This document shows, in pieces, positions 36,687 through 50,500 of a stretch of 64,000 nucleotides of DNA. Position 1 is the stretch's first letter. Each line of letters begins with the position of its first letter. The notes under the pieces are model-generated. The model saw only the letters and a program-made list of their open reading frames with translations. It was not told the origin of the DNA and did not search any database. The translations under genes were made by a program, and so were the position numbers. This stretch comes from Alitta virens (lineage: Eukaryota; Annelida; Polychaeta; Phyllodocida; Nereididae), in the NCBI GenBank assembly GCA_932294295.1, contig OW028584.1, positions 35,101,969 to 35,165,968 on the forward strand, read 5' to 3'.

Positions 36687-37441
36687 ACCTAATTTTGCGT
36701 GATTTGCACTCATTGAAGATGATTGAACATATATAGTTACAGAAATTTTGGTGAGATGGCGCAAGGGGTCGACTTGTAGACATTGTAAGTATGCATTTAC
36801 CCTTTATCCCTCTCCCCCCTAAAGAAGCTTGAATTAGTTTATTCAGACCCTTAATCTGTAGGTTGTGTATTTTAGGCATTTATGTAGGATATCATGTTTC
36901 ATTAATCTTGCTTAATAACTATTATATAATAGTCATTTCCTAGAACATGGTGAAATCAGACCCAGTTCTTTATTTCCCAGTCATCTATATAGTAATTTAT
37001 TCCCATCAGTTCCCAGAACAATTAAGGCGAACTCAGCTCCCCCGGCAGCATCATTTCCCAGTAGACCCATTTCCCCAGTCATTTCCTAGTCTTTTCCAGA
37101 ACCAAGGTTAACTCAGCTGCTCAGCTCCCTGTTCTATTTTAGCAAAGGTGAACTAGCTCCCAGTTTTCCATTCCAGGCGCGATCCAGATGCACAGGTGTT
37201 TCTATGCTGGCGCCCCCCCCCCCCCCCCCTTGTCACAATAAGCACCTCTTGAACGTTCTGATCCCAAGCTCCCAGTTTTATTCATTAAACAAGGTGAATC
37301 CAAATTTCCTTCACTTTTATCTCGAGGCCAGAACCAATTTCCCAGCAAAAACTGCAAATATGACACGTGCTGCCACCTGCACTGCTTGAAACTGGACTAT
37401 TGCTCCCCCTACTGTTTACTGAACGAATTACAAGAACAACA
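36687..37441. promoter_or_regulatory. Upstream region of MED27
   Basis: The 0.75 kb ahead of the MED27 start codon should hold its promoter. An E-box CACGTG is at 37364-37369. No TATA box is obvious close to the start, in keeping with a housekeeping promoter, and C tracts occur near 37209-37228. Transcription start unknown. Confidence 0.35.
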
Positions 37442-40400
37442 ATGGCGACCGAACAGTATTATTTGCTGCTTAGTGCCATAAAAACGACACAGGAGCTGAG
37501 ATCCAGCGTCGCTCATGTGTTTGAAGAGTTCAGCGATGGAATTAAGAAATCTGATGATTCCATTGAGCACGAAAAATCCTTCATTGCTAATGTACGGAAA
37601 GCTCTTTTGGCTGTCAACAGTGATCTCGGGTGAGAATTCTTGATTTTCGCTCAAACGAAGACTCGACTAGTTAAATCAAAACACGGTCTAGCGTAAACAA
37701 TGTTGAAATATCTGTGGCTGAAAGTGAAACGGATAATTGCAATTGATTGAAGTTATGAGTTTACATTTGAGACAATTGAAATGTGCACAAGACGTTGATG
37801 CAATGGTGCATGGTGGTATTTTTGGATCCTAACATAATCGGTAACATGTATTTTGTGTATTCAATTTCAGCGAATTGGAGAAGATAGGTGGAAAACTGCA
37901 GAATAACACCCTGCAGTTGCCGCCGAATAACATCAACATGTTGACGCTGGATCCTGTAATAGATAAGACAAACTTACATTCCCATTTAACTGCTACTTAT
38001 AAATGGGCAAAGAGGGTAATTATGCAATTAAAAATGCATTTAAAATTAATTAATAGCATAGCTAGGCATGCATACTGATAAATGTCTCTTGGCTGTCATG
38101 TTATCGCAACGGTTTTTAAAGAATAAATTATTAATGTATCCCTGTTTATTTTCAGCTCAATGAACATGCAACCACTTCGATGCAGTTACTGAGTCAGAAT
38201 GCATTACGCAGAACGTACCCCACACCCCAAGGGAACGTGAAGAGAGCCAGAAGGGTGGTCTATGCAAATCATAACATCAATCCGTACGTGATAATTCGCC
38301 ATTCATTGCTCACTATTATAGCTAAGTTCAGCAATCTTTTTTAGCCATTCATGTAGTTCAAATTCTTTATTGACAGACTACAGGCCAAAGATATAACTTT
38401 TGTCACTACAAATCACTAAATCACTTCAAATTAGGGCTGCTCCATTTAAATTTGAGGGGGGGGGGGGGTGGACCAGAATATTTTCAGACCCCACCCCCGC
38501 TTTTCTAACATTAAGATATTATAAAGAAAATACTGGTCGACCACCCTCCTCCCCCTCTTTTTCTCTTTTGGAGAATCCCTCCCCCCCTCTCCCCTTCTTT
38601 TTTAAATGGAACAGCTCTAACGATGCCACATCCTAACTTACAAAGTAAAAAGTAATTAATCCAGTTAATTATATTACCATCAGTAGAATTTATATAATAC
38701 TATATATATGATATATGTGTTATTTCAGTGGTGTCCTTGATCAAGTTATGAGAAACATTTGCCAAAACAAGGACGTGAGTAAAAGTATGTCCCTGGAGAT
38801 TCTACGACCTATGGGAAGTCAGGCAATTGTTCAGGTATGTAAATTAGTTATAAATCACCACATCAGTGCAGTATTATAGTCGGCAGTAACTGACAGGGAT
38901 TATGAGGATTGAATAATGAAAAACCCTGATGGGCTGTGTAAGGAATCACAAAACACTGTTTGCTGTAAGCAGGATTTAGTTGTTTATTTTTTTTTGGTGC
39001 TAAATGCTATTGTTAATTGAAAAGCATACGCATTAAATTAACAAGATAATTATATTCATCTTAGGACATTGTTTTCTGCGTTATTGCCATACTTTTTGTG
39101 GCGTGAGGTTTCAATGTAAAGGTTTTCATTTGCTTCTATATTATTAAGATTCAAAATAGATGTCCAATTTCTGCAATGTAATTTATGAATAGCAGTAGTG
39201 ATGACAAGAATGCACAATCAATTGAAAGATATGAAAGTTTTAAAATTGATTGTTAGGCCAGTCTTAACAAAAAAATTCTGTTGCGGGTAACATGACACTT
39301 GAAAAACCCATCAGGTGGGTAGGAATTTTTTATTTTATTTTTTTTACATCAGAAGAATATTTTGTTAATGTTCAACTAACGGCCAGGGCCCCGCACTACC
39401 GCAAGAATAGACCCGGAAACTATTAAAGGACTAAGAAACTAATAATGATAAAAACCTTTTTTTTTTTTTAATTAAGGGAAAAAATTTGTCATACGCACTG
39501 ATCTGTTCTATACGGTCGCGTAACCCACAACTTTTTAACAGAGAGGCGTTTTTATCAGTTTTAGATTTTGGGTTGGGCTAATAACATTTCTGTCTACTTT
39601 TGGCTGTTCTATGCTTGGTATGAGAACAGGGTCAGATCCAGAATAATTTTGATTTTTAATTAAAATGAACTGGGTTGGGCAGGGGGAGGGGCTCAAACCC
39701 CCTACACCCCCTCCCCCTGAATCTCCTACTGGAGAAGGTACATGTGATCAAGTGGAAATTTATTTTGTAACTTGTTACATAATGCATCAGCGTGATCATA
39801 TTGGGTATTAAGAGTTAGATATGGCGTTGATATGCAAGCTATCTTTTGCAGGTGACTTTGGGTTGCACATTGAAAGCCCTCGTGGTTCTAAGAGGGGCTT
39901 TCCTGGAGTGGGTGACCTGCGTTGGTCTCAAAGAAGATCTTTTCTTGGAAGATGGACGAGTGAGTATATATGTTGCTTGTCTGTACATGTATTGTGAAAT
40001 TCATATTAATTGTACAATATAGAGTGTTCTGGAATATTGGTATATATTGAAGAGTTTCACTTGCTTGGACATAATGCTGTGGCAGGCAACGGAAGCCACT
40101 CGTAAATTTGGAACATACTTGTACACTGAGTTGCAATTACTTGCAAAGAAATTAAATTAAGTAAGTATGTAATTTGTACACAAGTTCCGAGTGGATTCTT
40201 TCACATCTACCCAAAATGGAATGAAACTGATTTGAATGGCTCAGTAGATGGGTTAAATGTCAGAGATAAAATAGAAACTTCGCTGTTGGCATTCTTTAAA
40301 TATTTTCTTGCCATTATTTTCAGCCGAACATATGGGCTAAGTCCAAATACAAGGTTTTCCAAAAGGTATGTTACATTGCAATTATACTTGATTTTCGGTA

Positions 40401-41212
40401 GGCTTGTTGAGTTTATTTTTCACATAAATTTTAGCAATACAAATCTATGGACACTATGCATGTGCCAGAAAGCATATAATAGCTTGTAGCAAGCACATAC
40501 AAAACATAAGAGTAAAAATAAATAAAATGCATATGGATACGAACTATATACATACATATGAAGTGCGGATATGTTAAGTATGAGCTAGAGCAGTTATCAG
40601 AAGTTGTGAATATTATAATTAATAATTATCCTCTTTTTAGGTGTCAGAAAATATGAACGCTGCAACACTTCAGTATTATCACCCAGCAAACCCGGAGAGA
40701 ATGATTCCTTTATTTTTTACGGTAAGTCAATATTATCTTTATCTGGAGGTCCCAGGTTTGAGACTTGTCCAGGCATTCTTCATGTCGAGTTCAAGAGCTA
40801 TGTCTCAGCTAGATGTCGGTTGAATGATTACTAATCCATTAGACTTTAAGTTGGTGGTGCCTGTACTGTGTGTCTATGCTGGGACAATTAAAAGAAAGAC
40901 CCCACCCATGGGGGTAAATGTGTAACATGTGGACTCCTAGCCTTATCATTTCATCAGTACGTCTGCCTCTGGCAGCCTGTCATGTAAGCTGACTAAGCTT
41001 CAGACCAGCAGAACTAAAACAGTAAATTTTTGTGAGAATGAGCTATTTTTCTTTCACGTAAAACCGTTTACTTGCAGATATGGCTCATGAGCTACAAGAA
41101 CCTGTTCTCAGCTCCGTGCACAAAATGTGGACGTTTGTTACAGGACAATTTACCCCCTACGTGGAGGGATCCTAGGTTCGGCCAACCTTACCATGAGTCG
41201 TGTAAACTATGA
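37442..41212 (+). CDS. MED27: Mediator complex subunit 27 (MED27), complete, 8 coding exons
   Basis: The product is a subunit of the Mediator co-activator that bridges transcription factors and RNA polymerase II in the nucleus. Coding exons: 37442-37629, 37871-38015, 38156-38283, 38729-38834, 39852-39959, 40324-40365, 40641-40721, 41078-41212. All have GT-AG borders, phases agree, and the sum is 933 nt (310 aa); human MED27 is about 311 aa. Conserved blocks include LDPVIDKTNLHS and TYKWAKR (exon 2), NIWAKSKYKVFQKV (exons 6-7) and LPPTWRDPRF (exon 8). The C-terminus carries the family's zinc-binding pattern, C280-x2-C283 and H305-x2-C308. The ATG at 37442 is the first methionine in frame and sits in a good context (ACAATGG). 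Introns hold a MITE (intron 3) and a SINE (intron 7). The family match is recalled from knowledge of MED27, not from a search. Confidence 0.96.
38431..38620. mobile_element. MITE family 'GGGCTGTTCCATTTA', copy 1 (in MED27 intron 3)
   Basis: Ends TTAGGGCTGCTCCATTTAAA and TTTAAATGGAACAGCTCTAA are inverted repeats of about 20 bp. The interior shares gggggggg, acattaagatatta, aaagaaaatactggt and ttttctcttttgg with 50551-50825. No coding capacity. TTA/TAA flanks hint at PIF/Harbinger but are not identical. Confidence 0.75.
40740..41012 (+). mobile_element. SINE family B, copy 3 (in MED27 intron 7)
   Basis: Box-B-like CCCAGGTTTGAGACTTGTCC lies at 40750-40769, then ccccacccatgggggtaaat, gtgtaacatgtggactcc, gtctgcctctggcagcctg and taagctgactaagcttcaga, the complement of the family B tail. 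The head's 5' half is missing; the element starts about 20 bp after the exon 7 donor. Confidence 0.75.
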
Positions 41213-41270
41213 TCGTTTTGTATCTACTATTTATATACTTGTGTACAGATATTTATTGTAAATAATAACA

Positions 41271-41276
41271 AATAAA
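41271..41276 (+). terminator. MED27 polyadenylation signal AATAAA
   Basis: A canonical AATAAA lies 59 bp after the MED27 stop codon, so the 3' UTR is probably under 100 bp. The site is followed by T- and GT-containing sequence (gtatataac, then tttctgtggggtttt), as expected downstream of a cleavage site. Confidence 0.65.
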
Positions 41277-41353
41277 TTGTATATAACTTCAACATTTCTG
41301 TGGGGTTTTAGCAGTCATTATACAATGTAGTTGTGTTCCCACTGACGGACAAT

Positions 41354-41560
41354 GGTCAGTTGGTCTAGTGGCTACGTCCGGAGACATGAGACATTCACTG
41401 CCTAGACTGTTGCTCTTTCTGACCGAAACCTCAGAGCTCTGCGAGTTGTCAGAAGTGCTATGGACTCGTGGTCTTTACTCATCATTTGCTGATTCAAGTA
41501 AACAACCCCACCCATGGGGTAAATGTGTAACATGGTGTGAATTCCATGATACAGAAAATT
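41354..41560 (+). mobile_element. SINE family B-related head and body, 3' of MED27
   Basis: Head-like TCAGTTGGTCTAGTGGCTACG (box A region), followed by aacaaccccacccatggggt and aaatgtgtaacatggtgtga, which is the family B body. The tail after this block differs from other copies, so it is truncated or recombined. Confidence 0.55.
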
Positions 41561-41735
41561 TTAGGGTGTTGTTGAGTATATGAAAGCCTGTCTTACAAGG
41601 GCACCCAGTGCCACCCACACCTACCAAGGGACCAATACGAGGATGCACGAAAGATGCAACGAGCAACAGACTTCAGTACACACTCATAGGACCAATTTAA
41701 AAGAATAAAACACAACACATACATAGATTGATATC

Positions 41736-44560
41736 TTTATTGGATATATTACAATTGTAAATGCAATCCCTTACTCTAGCACAAAACTTTTAAGCAATCA
41801 TTGACGAGTAAATAAATGAGGGCATTCAAATACTTTTACTTCAACCAGTAAAAGTAACATTAGTCCCGTCTTTCGAATGCATGTGTCGCAAGTCAAGAAC
41901 TAAGCACACTTGGCCGTTCAGATATTCCTGGATTTCCTGACATTCGGGAGAAATAGCGCTTGACATAAAATGCATAACAATCAACAGAATAATATGAGAA
42001 ATAATATATATATATATATAAAAGGTAACCTGATGAAGAGAAACAACATCATCATCAAAATTAATGATCATTACAGTTCTTGCATTTATTGTACCATATA
42101 CATCAAAACATTTTGTCTGGGATAAATACAACTAGCTAAATGGCTGATGAAAAAAAGAAAAAAAATCAAACACCAACAAGGATTGCGTTTCTCTCCAGAA
42201 ATTTTCAACCTTCACTTTGCAGTTCCTCAAAAAACAGACGATAACATTTCACGTACAAATATCATATCACAGATACAAGTCTTTCTTCTACAGCACCTTG
42301 CGTACACTATCCAAGTCTTGCGAAAATGTCGATTTGTAAGATCATCTCGCACCAGACTTATCAAAATCTTGCAAAAATGTCTATCTCCACTGCCTCACCT
42401 CAGCACTCCACCCTCAATAGCGGCAACAACTTGCCTTAGAGGGCTGCACTTTCCATGTCTATTTATCTACTCAGACAGGGTGCTAGACTGGATCTTGACC
42501 AACCAAAATGGTCTACTAGTAGACCGAGTTTGTCCAATGACCGATGTGACGGCTACGTCAATCTGACGTCACTCCAACAAGGCATGTTATCTGGCAAGCT
42601 CTCAATCTTGAATAATTCGCAGAAAATCTAGAAGCACATTCTTCTGTTTAGTTACCATGTTAACAGATAAATTACAAACAGCATGGCAAATATTATCTCT
42701 ACTGAAGCAACGAACAAATATCAGAATCAAATTGAAGTTGGAAAGACTAAGCGGAAAGATGTGTTATTTTTTAACACCAGAAAATGAAAACAAAAAACAA
42801 GCCAAATAATAACAATAACCAAATAAATATCACCAGGACTATAAGTCTACTGTCATGTTTGTAAAAAAACTACCATTTCATGGAAATTTATCCCTTTCAT
42901 TTTGTAATTCTTATCGCAATGAAATCAATGTGTGCATAGGAGATTACTTCCCAATCTTAATTTTTGCATTTGAACTAAATAACAGATTAATTTTACAATC
43001 ACCATCATGTTATATTTGGACACCCTACAGAGTGAAAAGCACTTACTATAGAGAGCGCCACCTGCCTTATCATAGAAAAGATAGCACAATGGTGCGCTAA
43101 ATGAAATATCAATTAAATTACTGTACTGCAGTTTCTTATTGTACCATTCGAAGTTACCTACACTCCAAAAACGCTTCAATTTTTCTCAATACGCAATGAT
43201 ACACCACAACCCTGTATGTCGACCAGAGACTTACACAATTTCTGGGTGTATAACAACGAGTACCGTACGACTAAATTTGGTCGATTAAAAGCCAAGTTCA
43301 TTCAGATATTGATGAATGAGGTTTGTGGTGACATCTAAGACATCGATTTAATGCAATTATCGATTTTAAACTGATTTAAATCTGATACTAAGGCAAAGAT
43401 CACCAATACAATATTTGATAACTAGGGTTGAAATAGAGCAAAAGTGATGTCGTTGGTAAATACCCTTAACCATGTTCCTTCATCGTACATCAGTCTTTGC
43501 ATACATCAGTCTTTCAGGGATGCATATTAATAACACCAGGATATATCATTCTTACACCAGTTAATACAAGTTTAGAAATATTCATAAATCTTCATTAATA
43601 TCCTTCGTAACTGCATCCCACACACCGTACTGGATATATATATATATATATATTACACAAAGCATGTGTTATCATTGCGAATAATGATGATAATTATATA
43701 AACGTCAATATGAATATACCATGCATACATCTTGTAAGACATCAATCTGTTGAAACAGGTCGAAGTGAAGTAGCAAATAAAATAAAAATCCATCTTTGCA
43801 GTTATGCATAACCTCCGTGAATGCCATTTGTACAAGCTAAAAATATAGTTACAAATGGTGCTACATGTTGTAGTTACAATTAAGTCAAACAGACAGTATA
43901 AGACCTTAATCGTCGTAAGTTGATCTTTAATTAAGCTAGATATCAAAGCTGAAACGCGCAAACCACACTGGTATATATCTATATTCAGCAAACCATAATT
44001 ACGACAAATTAAACGTATCATGAGAATATCAGTACATCAATTATTCTGATTATTATACACTTCATATGTAGTACATAACATAGTCCAGTCATCCATCATT
44101 ATAGTAGCACACGTATGTAGAATGCTGTAAGTTGCCACGTTTAGTTTCGTAGATTCCTTTACGTTCTTCGGTGACTTTTGCTTAGTATTTCTTCTCAATT
44201 TATAAATGGCATCCATTATGTATAATTATCACTCTCTTTTTTGATCTTGCACATCCACGGTGTCAAAGTCCCAAAAATTATTAATTCATTTCCAAAGGAC
44301 CCAACTTCTCTCTGGTCACATACAAAATTCTCATAAGTAGGCTTTCGATTTTAACGACAATCTGACGTTACGTAACTATGGCATCCAATGCACATATTTG
44401 CTCATCTGTAGAATTAGTAAAGTGTATTCCATCAATTAACATCCACATTTCTCATATATGATTACAGTTCATGTAAATATAATCAGTTTATCACGTATTC
44501 CTGACATCATCCAAGGATCAGTTCAAATTAGTTCCATTCGGAACTCCTTACAATCGCTTC
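41736..44560 (-). other. Possible long 3' UTR of the TAX1BP1-like gene
   Basis: Between the MED27 poly(A) site and the TAX1BP1-like stop codon I find no convincing gene. A minus-strand AATAAA lies at 41736-41741. If used, it would give a 3' UTR of about 2.8 kb ending some 450 bp from the MED27 end. The interval is AT-rich, with short (AT)n runs at about 42005 and 43635. The extent is inference; other poly(A) signals inside it could be used. Confidence 0.25.
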
Positions 44561-47500
44561 TTATGGTCCCGCATATGATTCACAGAAGTGACCATTGACG
44601 TGACTTTCGAACTTTTCCTGGTCGTAACTAACCTCGAAGCGTTCGTCACACATGGGACATGTCTTGTGGGTGTTGTAGTGGTTGTCGACGTGTTGCTCGA
44701 ATTCCTTTTGGGGATGATCAGCCGGAAAGACCAAGTTGCATACGGGGCACAGTTTCTGGGCGTCGCCAGCTGCATCATGAAATCTACAACCATAAATAAG
44801 TTATAATAGGATAATTATATATTTAATGGCCCTCGGGAAAATATAGGCTGGCAGGGTTTACAAATACTCGGGTCAATGCAAAACAAACCATTTCATAATG
44901 TATATTTATTCTATGATTGAAAACTCAAAGGTTTTAATTAACTAAAAGTGATAAAACCAGCAGCAATGATTTTGTCAGATCAACATTGTGTCTTGACGTC
45001 ACCGGTAGGCAAGCCTATAGTGACGTCATCTCATTGCAATAAATGATGACGTTTTTCATTGTTTTTTTATTTTGCCAGAATTTACCAGCTGGCCTGATTG
45101 CTTTTGGCCACGCCCGCTGCATTCTTGGTTGCCCTAGGGAAAATATGAGATTACAGGGAAAATATTACTTTTAAGGGAAAATAACTTTTGACCTACTTAA
45201 TTCCACATTAAAATCTGGGGAGATTATTCGTGTTATTAGGGCTGATGCATGGCTAATCATAGAATAATAAGTTATAATACATCTGAGTCCACTATACAAA
45301 TGCCAAACCTCGACTTTAGTGATACGGAAGTTTAATAGCTTATTCAAGTTGTTCGGTCCACAGGCATCACAATCACCCTCTGGTGTAGCACAACCACCCC
45401 CTCCCATCTCCCCTTGGGCCGCTGACTGTTAATACTTACGGTCTATATATATAACAGCCAGCGGTCGGAGGGGGGAATTGGGTGACCAGTGGGTTAAGCT
45501 AGAGCCATTGAAGTGCCTGTGATTCGGTCTCTCTCATTAGTGTTCCAACTTCTAGGACAATTCATTAAATAATTTTATCTAAAGTTTTGCAACCAACATG
45601 AGCACTGTACATATGCAAGATAATATTGTGATTTGTAGTATCTATCCATCTATCTACCTACCTATTAATATATCTATCTATCTATCTATCTATCTTCATC
45701 TCACTAACCTTTCTTCTGCGTCCTCTTCGATGTCAGAGTCCTCAATGGTGATCAGGTGGTCCTTTGTCTCCTCATCTGATAACGCTTCCTTGGCAACCCC
45801 ATCCTCACTTTCGCATCTGCTAACAGGGGTCGCTGCAAACAATAAAAAAACTGTATGTCCTCTTTTCTGACTTTAAAACAGATCTGTCAAAGCAGAGATT
45901 ATGACATGTTCCAACTTAATGATCCCTTGTGCATGAGGTGTTGAAGAGGTGGTGCCTTGTAGTTGGTGTCTATGCTGAGGCAGGTAGAAGACCCCATCCA
46001 CCTACCCATGCATAAAATGTGTAACATGATGCGGACCCCAAGCCTTATCATCCCATCATTACCTCTGCCTTTGGCAGCTGGTCATTTAAGCTGACCAAGC
46101 TTTAGACCCAGTAGTAGTTAGTCTGAACAATATTTGCCAGTGTACAACGCTAGCACAGAAGCAGTTTTACTATCTTGTATTCTGTTCATTGTGTTTTGCT
46201 TTAGCTCAGTAACATATCATGGCAAGCTCAGTAAATAAATAGATAAGCATACTAAGGCTGATTGACAAAAATTGTTCGTTTCCGATTTCCCATGACCCAA
46301 CTTCACAAGGCCTGACCTGAATTTTTTTTTTAAAAGGCATCTGTCAAAAAATGGACATTTGACACCCTCTTTTTCACTTTTGATTCTTACGGAAAAAAAA
46401 AAAAAAAAAACTCCCCATCCTACTAACCCAACTTTTAAACAATATAACCGAATATTAAAAACAAATTCAGTCAGCCTAAAATAAATCATATACTACACAC
46501 CTTTTCCAGGCCATTCTCTGCGAATGACAGCTTTAGCCGGTTTATCGGAATGTAACTTCTGAGGCTCCATTGGAGGCGGTAAAGGGGTCAAAGGGGGGCT
46601 AAGATCCTCTGATGTCTGGCTTGTCTCCAGGGGGTCCATGGATGCGTTTAAGTAGTTCATGTGACGCGGCATTTGGGGTGAAGATGGAGGCGAGGCCGCC
46701 GCGGATGAGGATGCGGAATTATTAGGAGGAGTGGGAGGTTTGCGGCGGTATGTCCTTGGGGGAACCTTGGGAGGGCAAGTTACAACCACCTGAAATTATC
46801 AGAAAAAACAACAACTTTAAACTAACCTGTCACTTTAGCGTCCAAACAGTGGCATCACAGGAACAAAATAAAATTCAGTGTTTTTTTTAAATAGAAGGCT
46901 GATAGCAATTCAAATGAAGAATTCAATATTTGTTCGACTTAAATGTTACATTCACACTTTCATCTTAGCAATCCCAACCGTGTTGCCAACCCTCACAAAT
47001 TTCTGTAAGTCTCCCAAAGTTTCAACACTGAATTAATGAATTCATCAGTAAACAAGTCAATTAAAATCCAATAAGATTTAACTCATAATTGCGAATGTTG
47101 GCAGTACTGTCTTAATAGCCTTTGTACGGCATCAGATCATAAAAAATGAGCCACAGTACTTCAGCGTAACTGCATTATTTAATACTGAAAGAATGTCTTC
47201 ACCCCACATACCTCTTGTAGCTCCACCCCAGCAGACGCAGCGGGTTCGGTCGTGATAGGGGCATCCTGACTCAACACCGCCCCTCCTGGGTAGACGGTAC
47301 GACCTTTAGCATTGACCTGGACTCGGAGGTCGATTGGGGTAACAGGGGTCGGGAGGTCATCACTGAAAGGGTCGGTGATGTCAGGGAATTCGTCAGCCTC
47401 CTCCTCCTCCTCCTCCCCCTCTTCCATTTCTTCATCTTTGGGTTCATCAGTCGATTTCTGATCCTGCAATTAAAAAGTAGGTGTCTCTTTGTTTATTACC

Positions 47501-50500
47501 GTTAGCATTTTTTAAGAAGACAAGCTAGTATACGGGGTGGGAGGATTTGAAGATTCTAGTACCCTCTCCACACCTTTAAAATGAACATACAGATTCCATT
47601 CAGATTGAAACTGATTAATCTGGCATCAGCTCTATGTATTAGTTATATCCCGAATAGGAGGGAGTTTACTAAAAATGTTGTTGTTTAAATCCTGACATCG
47701 AAGGCGAAGGGATATAACCAACAAGAATATACTCCAATAGGCATATTCACTAATTTGTTAAAATGCCTTTATTACGAAATACAAGTTCAGTTTGCACTCA
47801 GGAGGGAGTTAACAAACATTTTTGTTGGCTATTGCCTGTTCAGAACAATATATATAGTTTTATTGACAAACTTGATATCAGGAATTGATACATGTGTCAT
47901 ATAACATTACAAAACAAACATACAAAACATACAACATTACAAAACCAAGTCTAGTGTCTACATGTACTCTAGTGTATACAATCTATAATCTATTAGTTTT
48001 GCCAAATATTTACTTAATAAACGCAAGTCAGTTCCAGTTTTTCTTACATATATATACATGAATATAAGAATGAGTTAATACTGTAGGTCAATACTGCAAG
48101 TATAATAGGAAAACAGTCTTAATTGGTGTATAATAAATGTTCTATGCGATTTTGCTTCTGAAATTTGTCATAGGTACAGTATTTGGACTACGTACACACA
48201 AGGGTTGGGTTCAAATAAAAATATATTTGCATTTGTAAATACTGTATTTAAATACTTTTGTGTAATAAACACCATGTGATAAAATCTGCTTTCAGCTCAC
48301 CTCCTTAGTTTCTACTTGGATTGACAGCCCTCCTACTTTCACTTTCAGTCTCATGACCTCTGCTTGTAGTTCCGTGACCTCAGCATGGCTCTTGAATTCT
48401 TGTTCCTTCAGACGTCTTTTCAATTCTTCATGGAGACGATCTTTTTCAATCTTCTCAGCCTCAAGTTGATATTCCATCAGGGTCAATTCTTTTTCATGCT
48501 TCTCCTTTAAATCTTCCAGTTCTTGTTTGGTTTCTAAGTACATTTGTTTGTATCTGCAAGAAAGGGAAACTTAGTTTCATTAATAACGGCCCATCAAATT
48601 GCACCCAAACAAAGCTAGACAACTTCTGATATACGCTGCTACCTGCCATTAAACGGAACTGTCTGGCTATAGCTGGCTACTCAAAGCCAGAACAAAAAGT
48701 ACATATTTAATTATTTATGATATATTAGATACATTTCTTACATTTACCAAGGTTTTTATTTTTGCAGTGGACTATTAGCTAGAAGTAGACTGAAGCAGCT
48801 GGCTTTAGCCATTTATCAGTGGTTATAGTTAGTCAGGAATAGGTGGCTACAGCTGTCTAGAGTCATATTTATGAAACTAACTGTACATGAACTATTGGCA
48901 AAGGATTCAAATATACAATAGTGAGGTAAAGTATCGTCAGAGGTCAGGGCCACCGGATCAGATAACCACTGTTTGATGATGTCATATATTCAGTGACGTC
49001 ATTCTGTACATAAAATGATGATGATGTCATCTAATTGTGCATTATCTGCTTTTGTGACAGGGCCCTCTGGTAGTTTTTCAATTGTGTGATCTAGAATTCT
49101 TGAACAACGAATGTTGAATCCAGGCTCCAGGCTTAGGTTTGCTGTGAAACACCGAATGTGCAATATCATAACAACTCTAGCCTGACCACCGTATTTAAAA
49201 TAGCCAGACTTAGGCTCAGAAACCAGCGAGATCTGCTGGAACTATCGAACATTAAACTACCTGCCAGTATCTGGGCAATGAAAGAACTATGTACTTACAT
49301 TCTTTGTCTTATACATAACTTTCCGCTTTAAATAGCTGCATTAAACCTTTTGATTTGTTAGGCGTAGTCACTGTAGATAGATTAATGACAATAAATGAGA
49401 CAATGCTGACCCACATGTCATTTGTATCTGGGCCACCCACATGTTTACAAGTACCATCCAAGACGCCCCCCCCCCCCCCCCCCCCCACACATACACACAG
49501 TCCCCTTACTGAATATCGGAAACACCCTCACAGTGACACTCCACTTCGCAACAAAACACCATTACCGCTTCACCTGCATGGCCAATGGAATTTCATCCGC
49601 CCCTCGCACTTTTACAAAGCTCCTAAAAAGTTAACATTGTATCTATAACTCACTTCTCTTTCTTGGCTAGCTTCTCTTGCATCTCCTGACTCAGTTCATC
49701 AATCTGTTCTTTGATTTTCTCCTGGGTTGTGTTCACAGCAACTGCTTCTGTCTGAACAGCGCTTGACTCCGCTTGGGCTGTAAGTTTAATCAACATAAAT
49801 TACCCACATCGCATTAATTACGTAGATGATCATAATGACATTAACGTCACCAATTAGACTTCAAAATCCATCTGCTCACCGGTCTCTGTGTTAGTCTCTG
49901 CAGATTGCACTGAAGACGGGTTGTTTCCACGCACTGCAAGTTAAAAGAGTAACTTAGCAATCTTTTCACTTCTTTGCAATCTTTTTACTTCTTTAATCTA
50001 AATATCCAGATACTGAGGTGGTCTTAAGGCTGCTAATCTATAATACAGTTCTATTGTGTTATTATAAGAAGTGAATCAAAGCTTACCAGATTTCTTGAGG
50101 GCTTTGAGTTCACTCTGCAGTTTGCGGCATTCCAGATATTTAGCCTTGTACTCCTCAGCTCCCATCATTAACCTCTCGCGGAGATCTCGCACTTCGCTTC
50201 GAAGATCTGCCTCCACAGCTTCCAAAGTTTTCTGGAGTAAAACCAGTAAGAGTTCTTAGATTGTTGGTTTCATGAGAATCTCTTCTTCCCAGCTACCCCT
50301 GGGTACAGGCTGGGTACAGACCGAACTAAAGTGGCTGTAGTAGCTCACAGGCGTCCGCTGGTGCATCTAATCACAAAAGGCTGAGCACTCCAAACCAAAA
50401 ACTAGCAACCGCTCTGCAGTCCAGAATGACCTTGACCTCCATTTGCATAAAAAGGTCAGTGTCTCCTCCAACGTCAACAATCATGTCAAGCCAATGAGAG

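Noticed and set aside
37367..37441. In-frame N-terminal extension of MED27
   Set aside because: The extension begins at GTG; no upstream ATG exists in frame, and family length agrees with the ATG at 37442.
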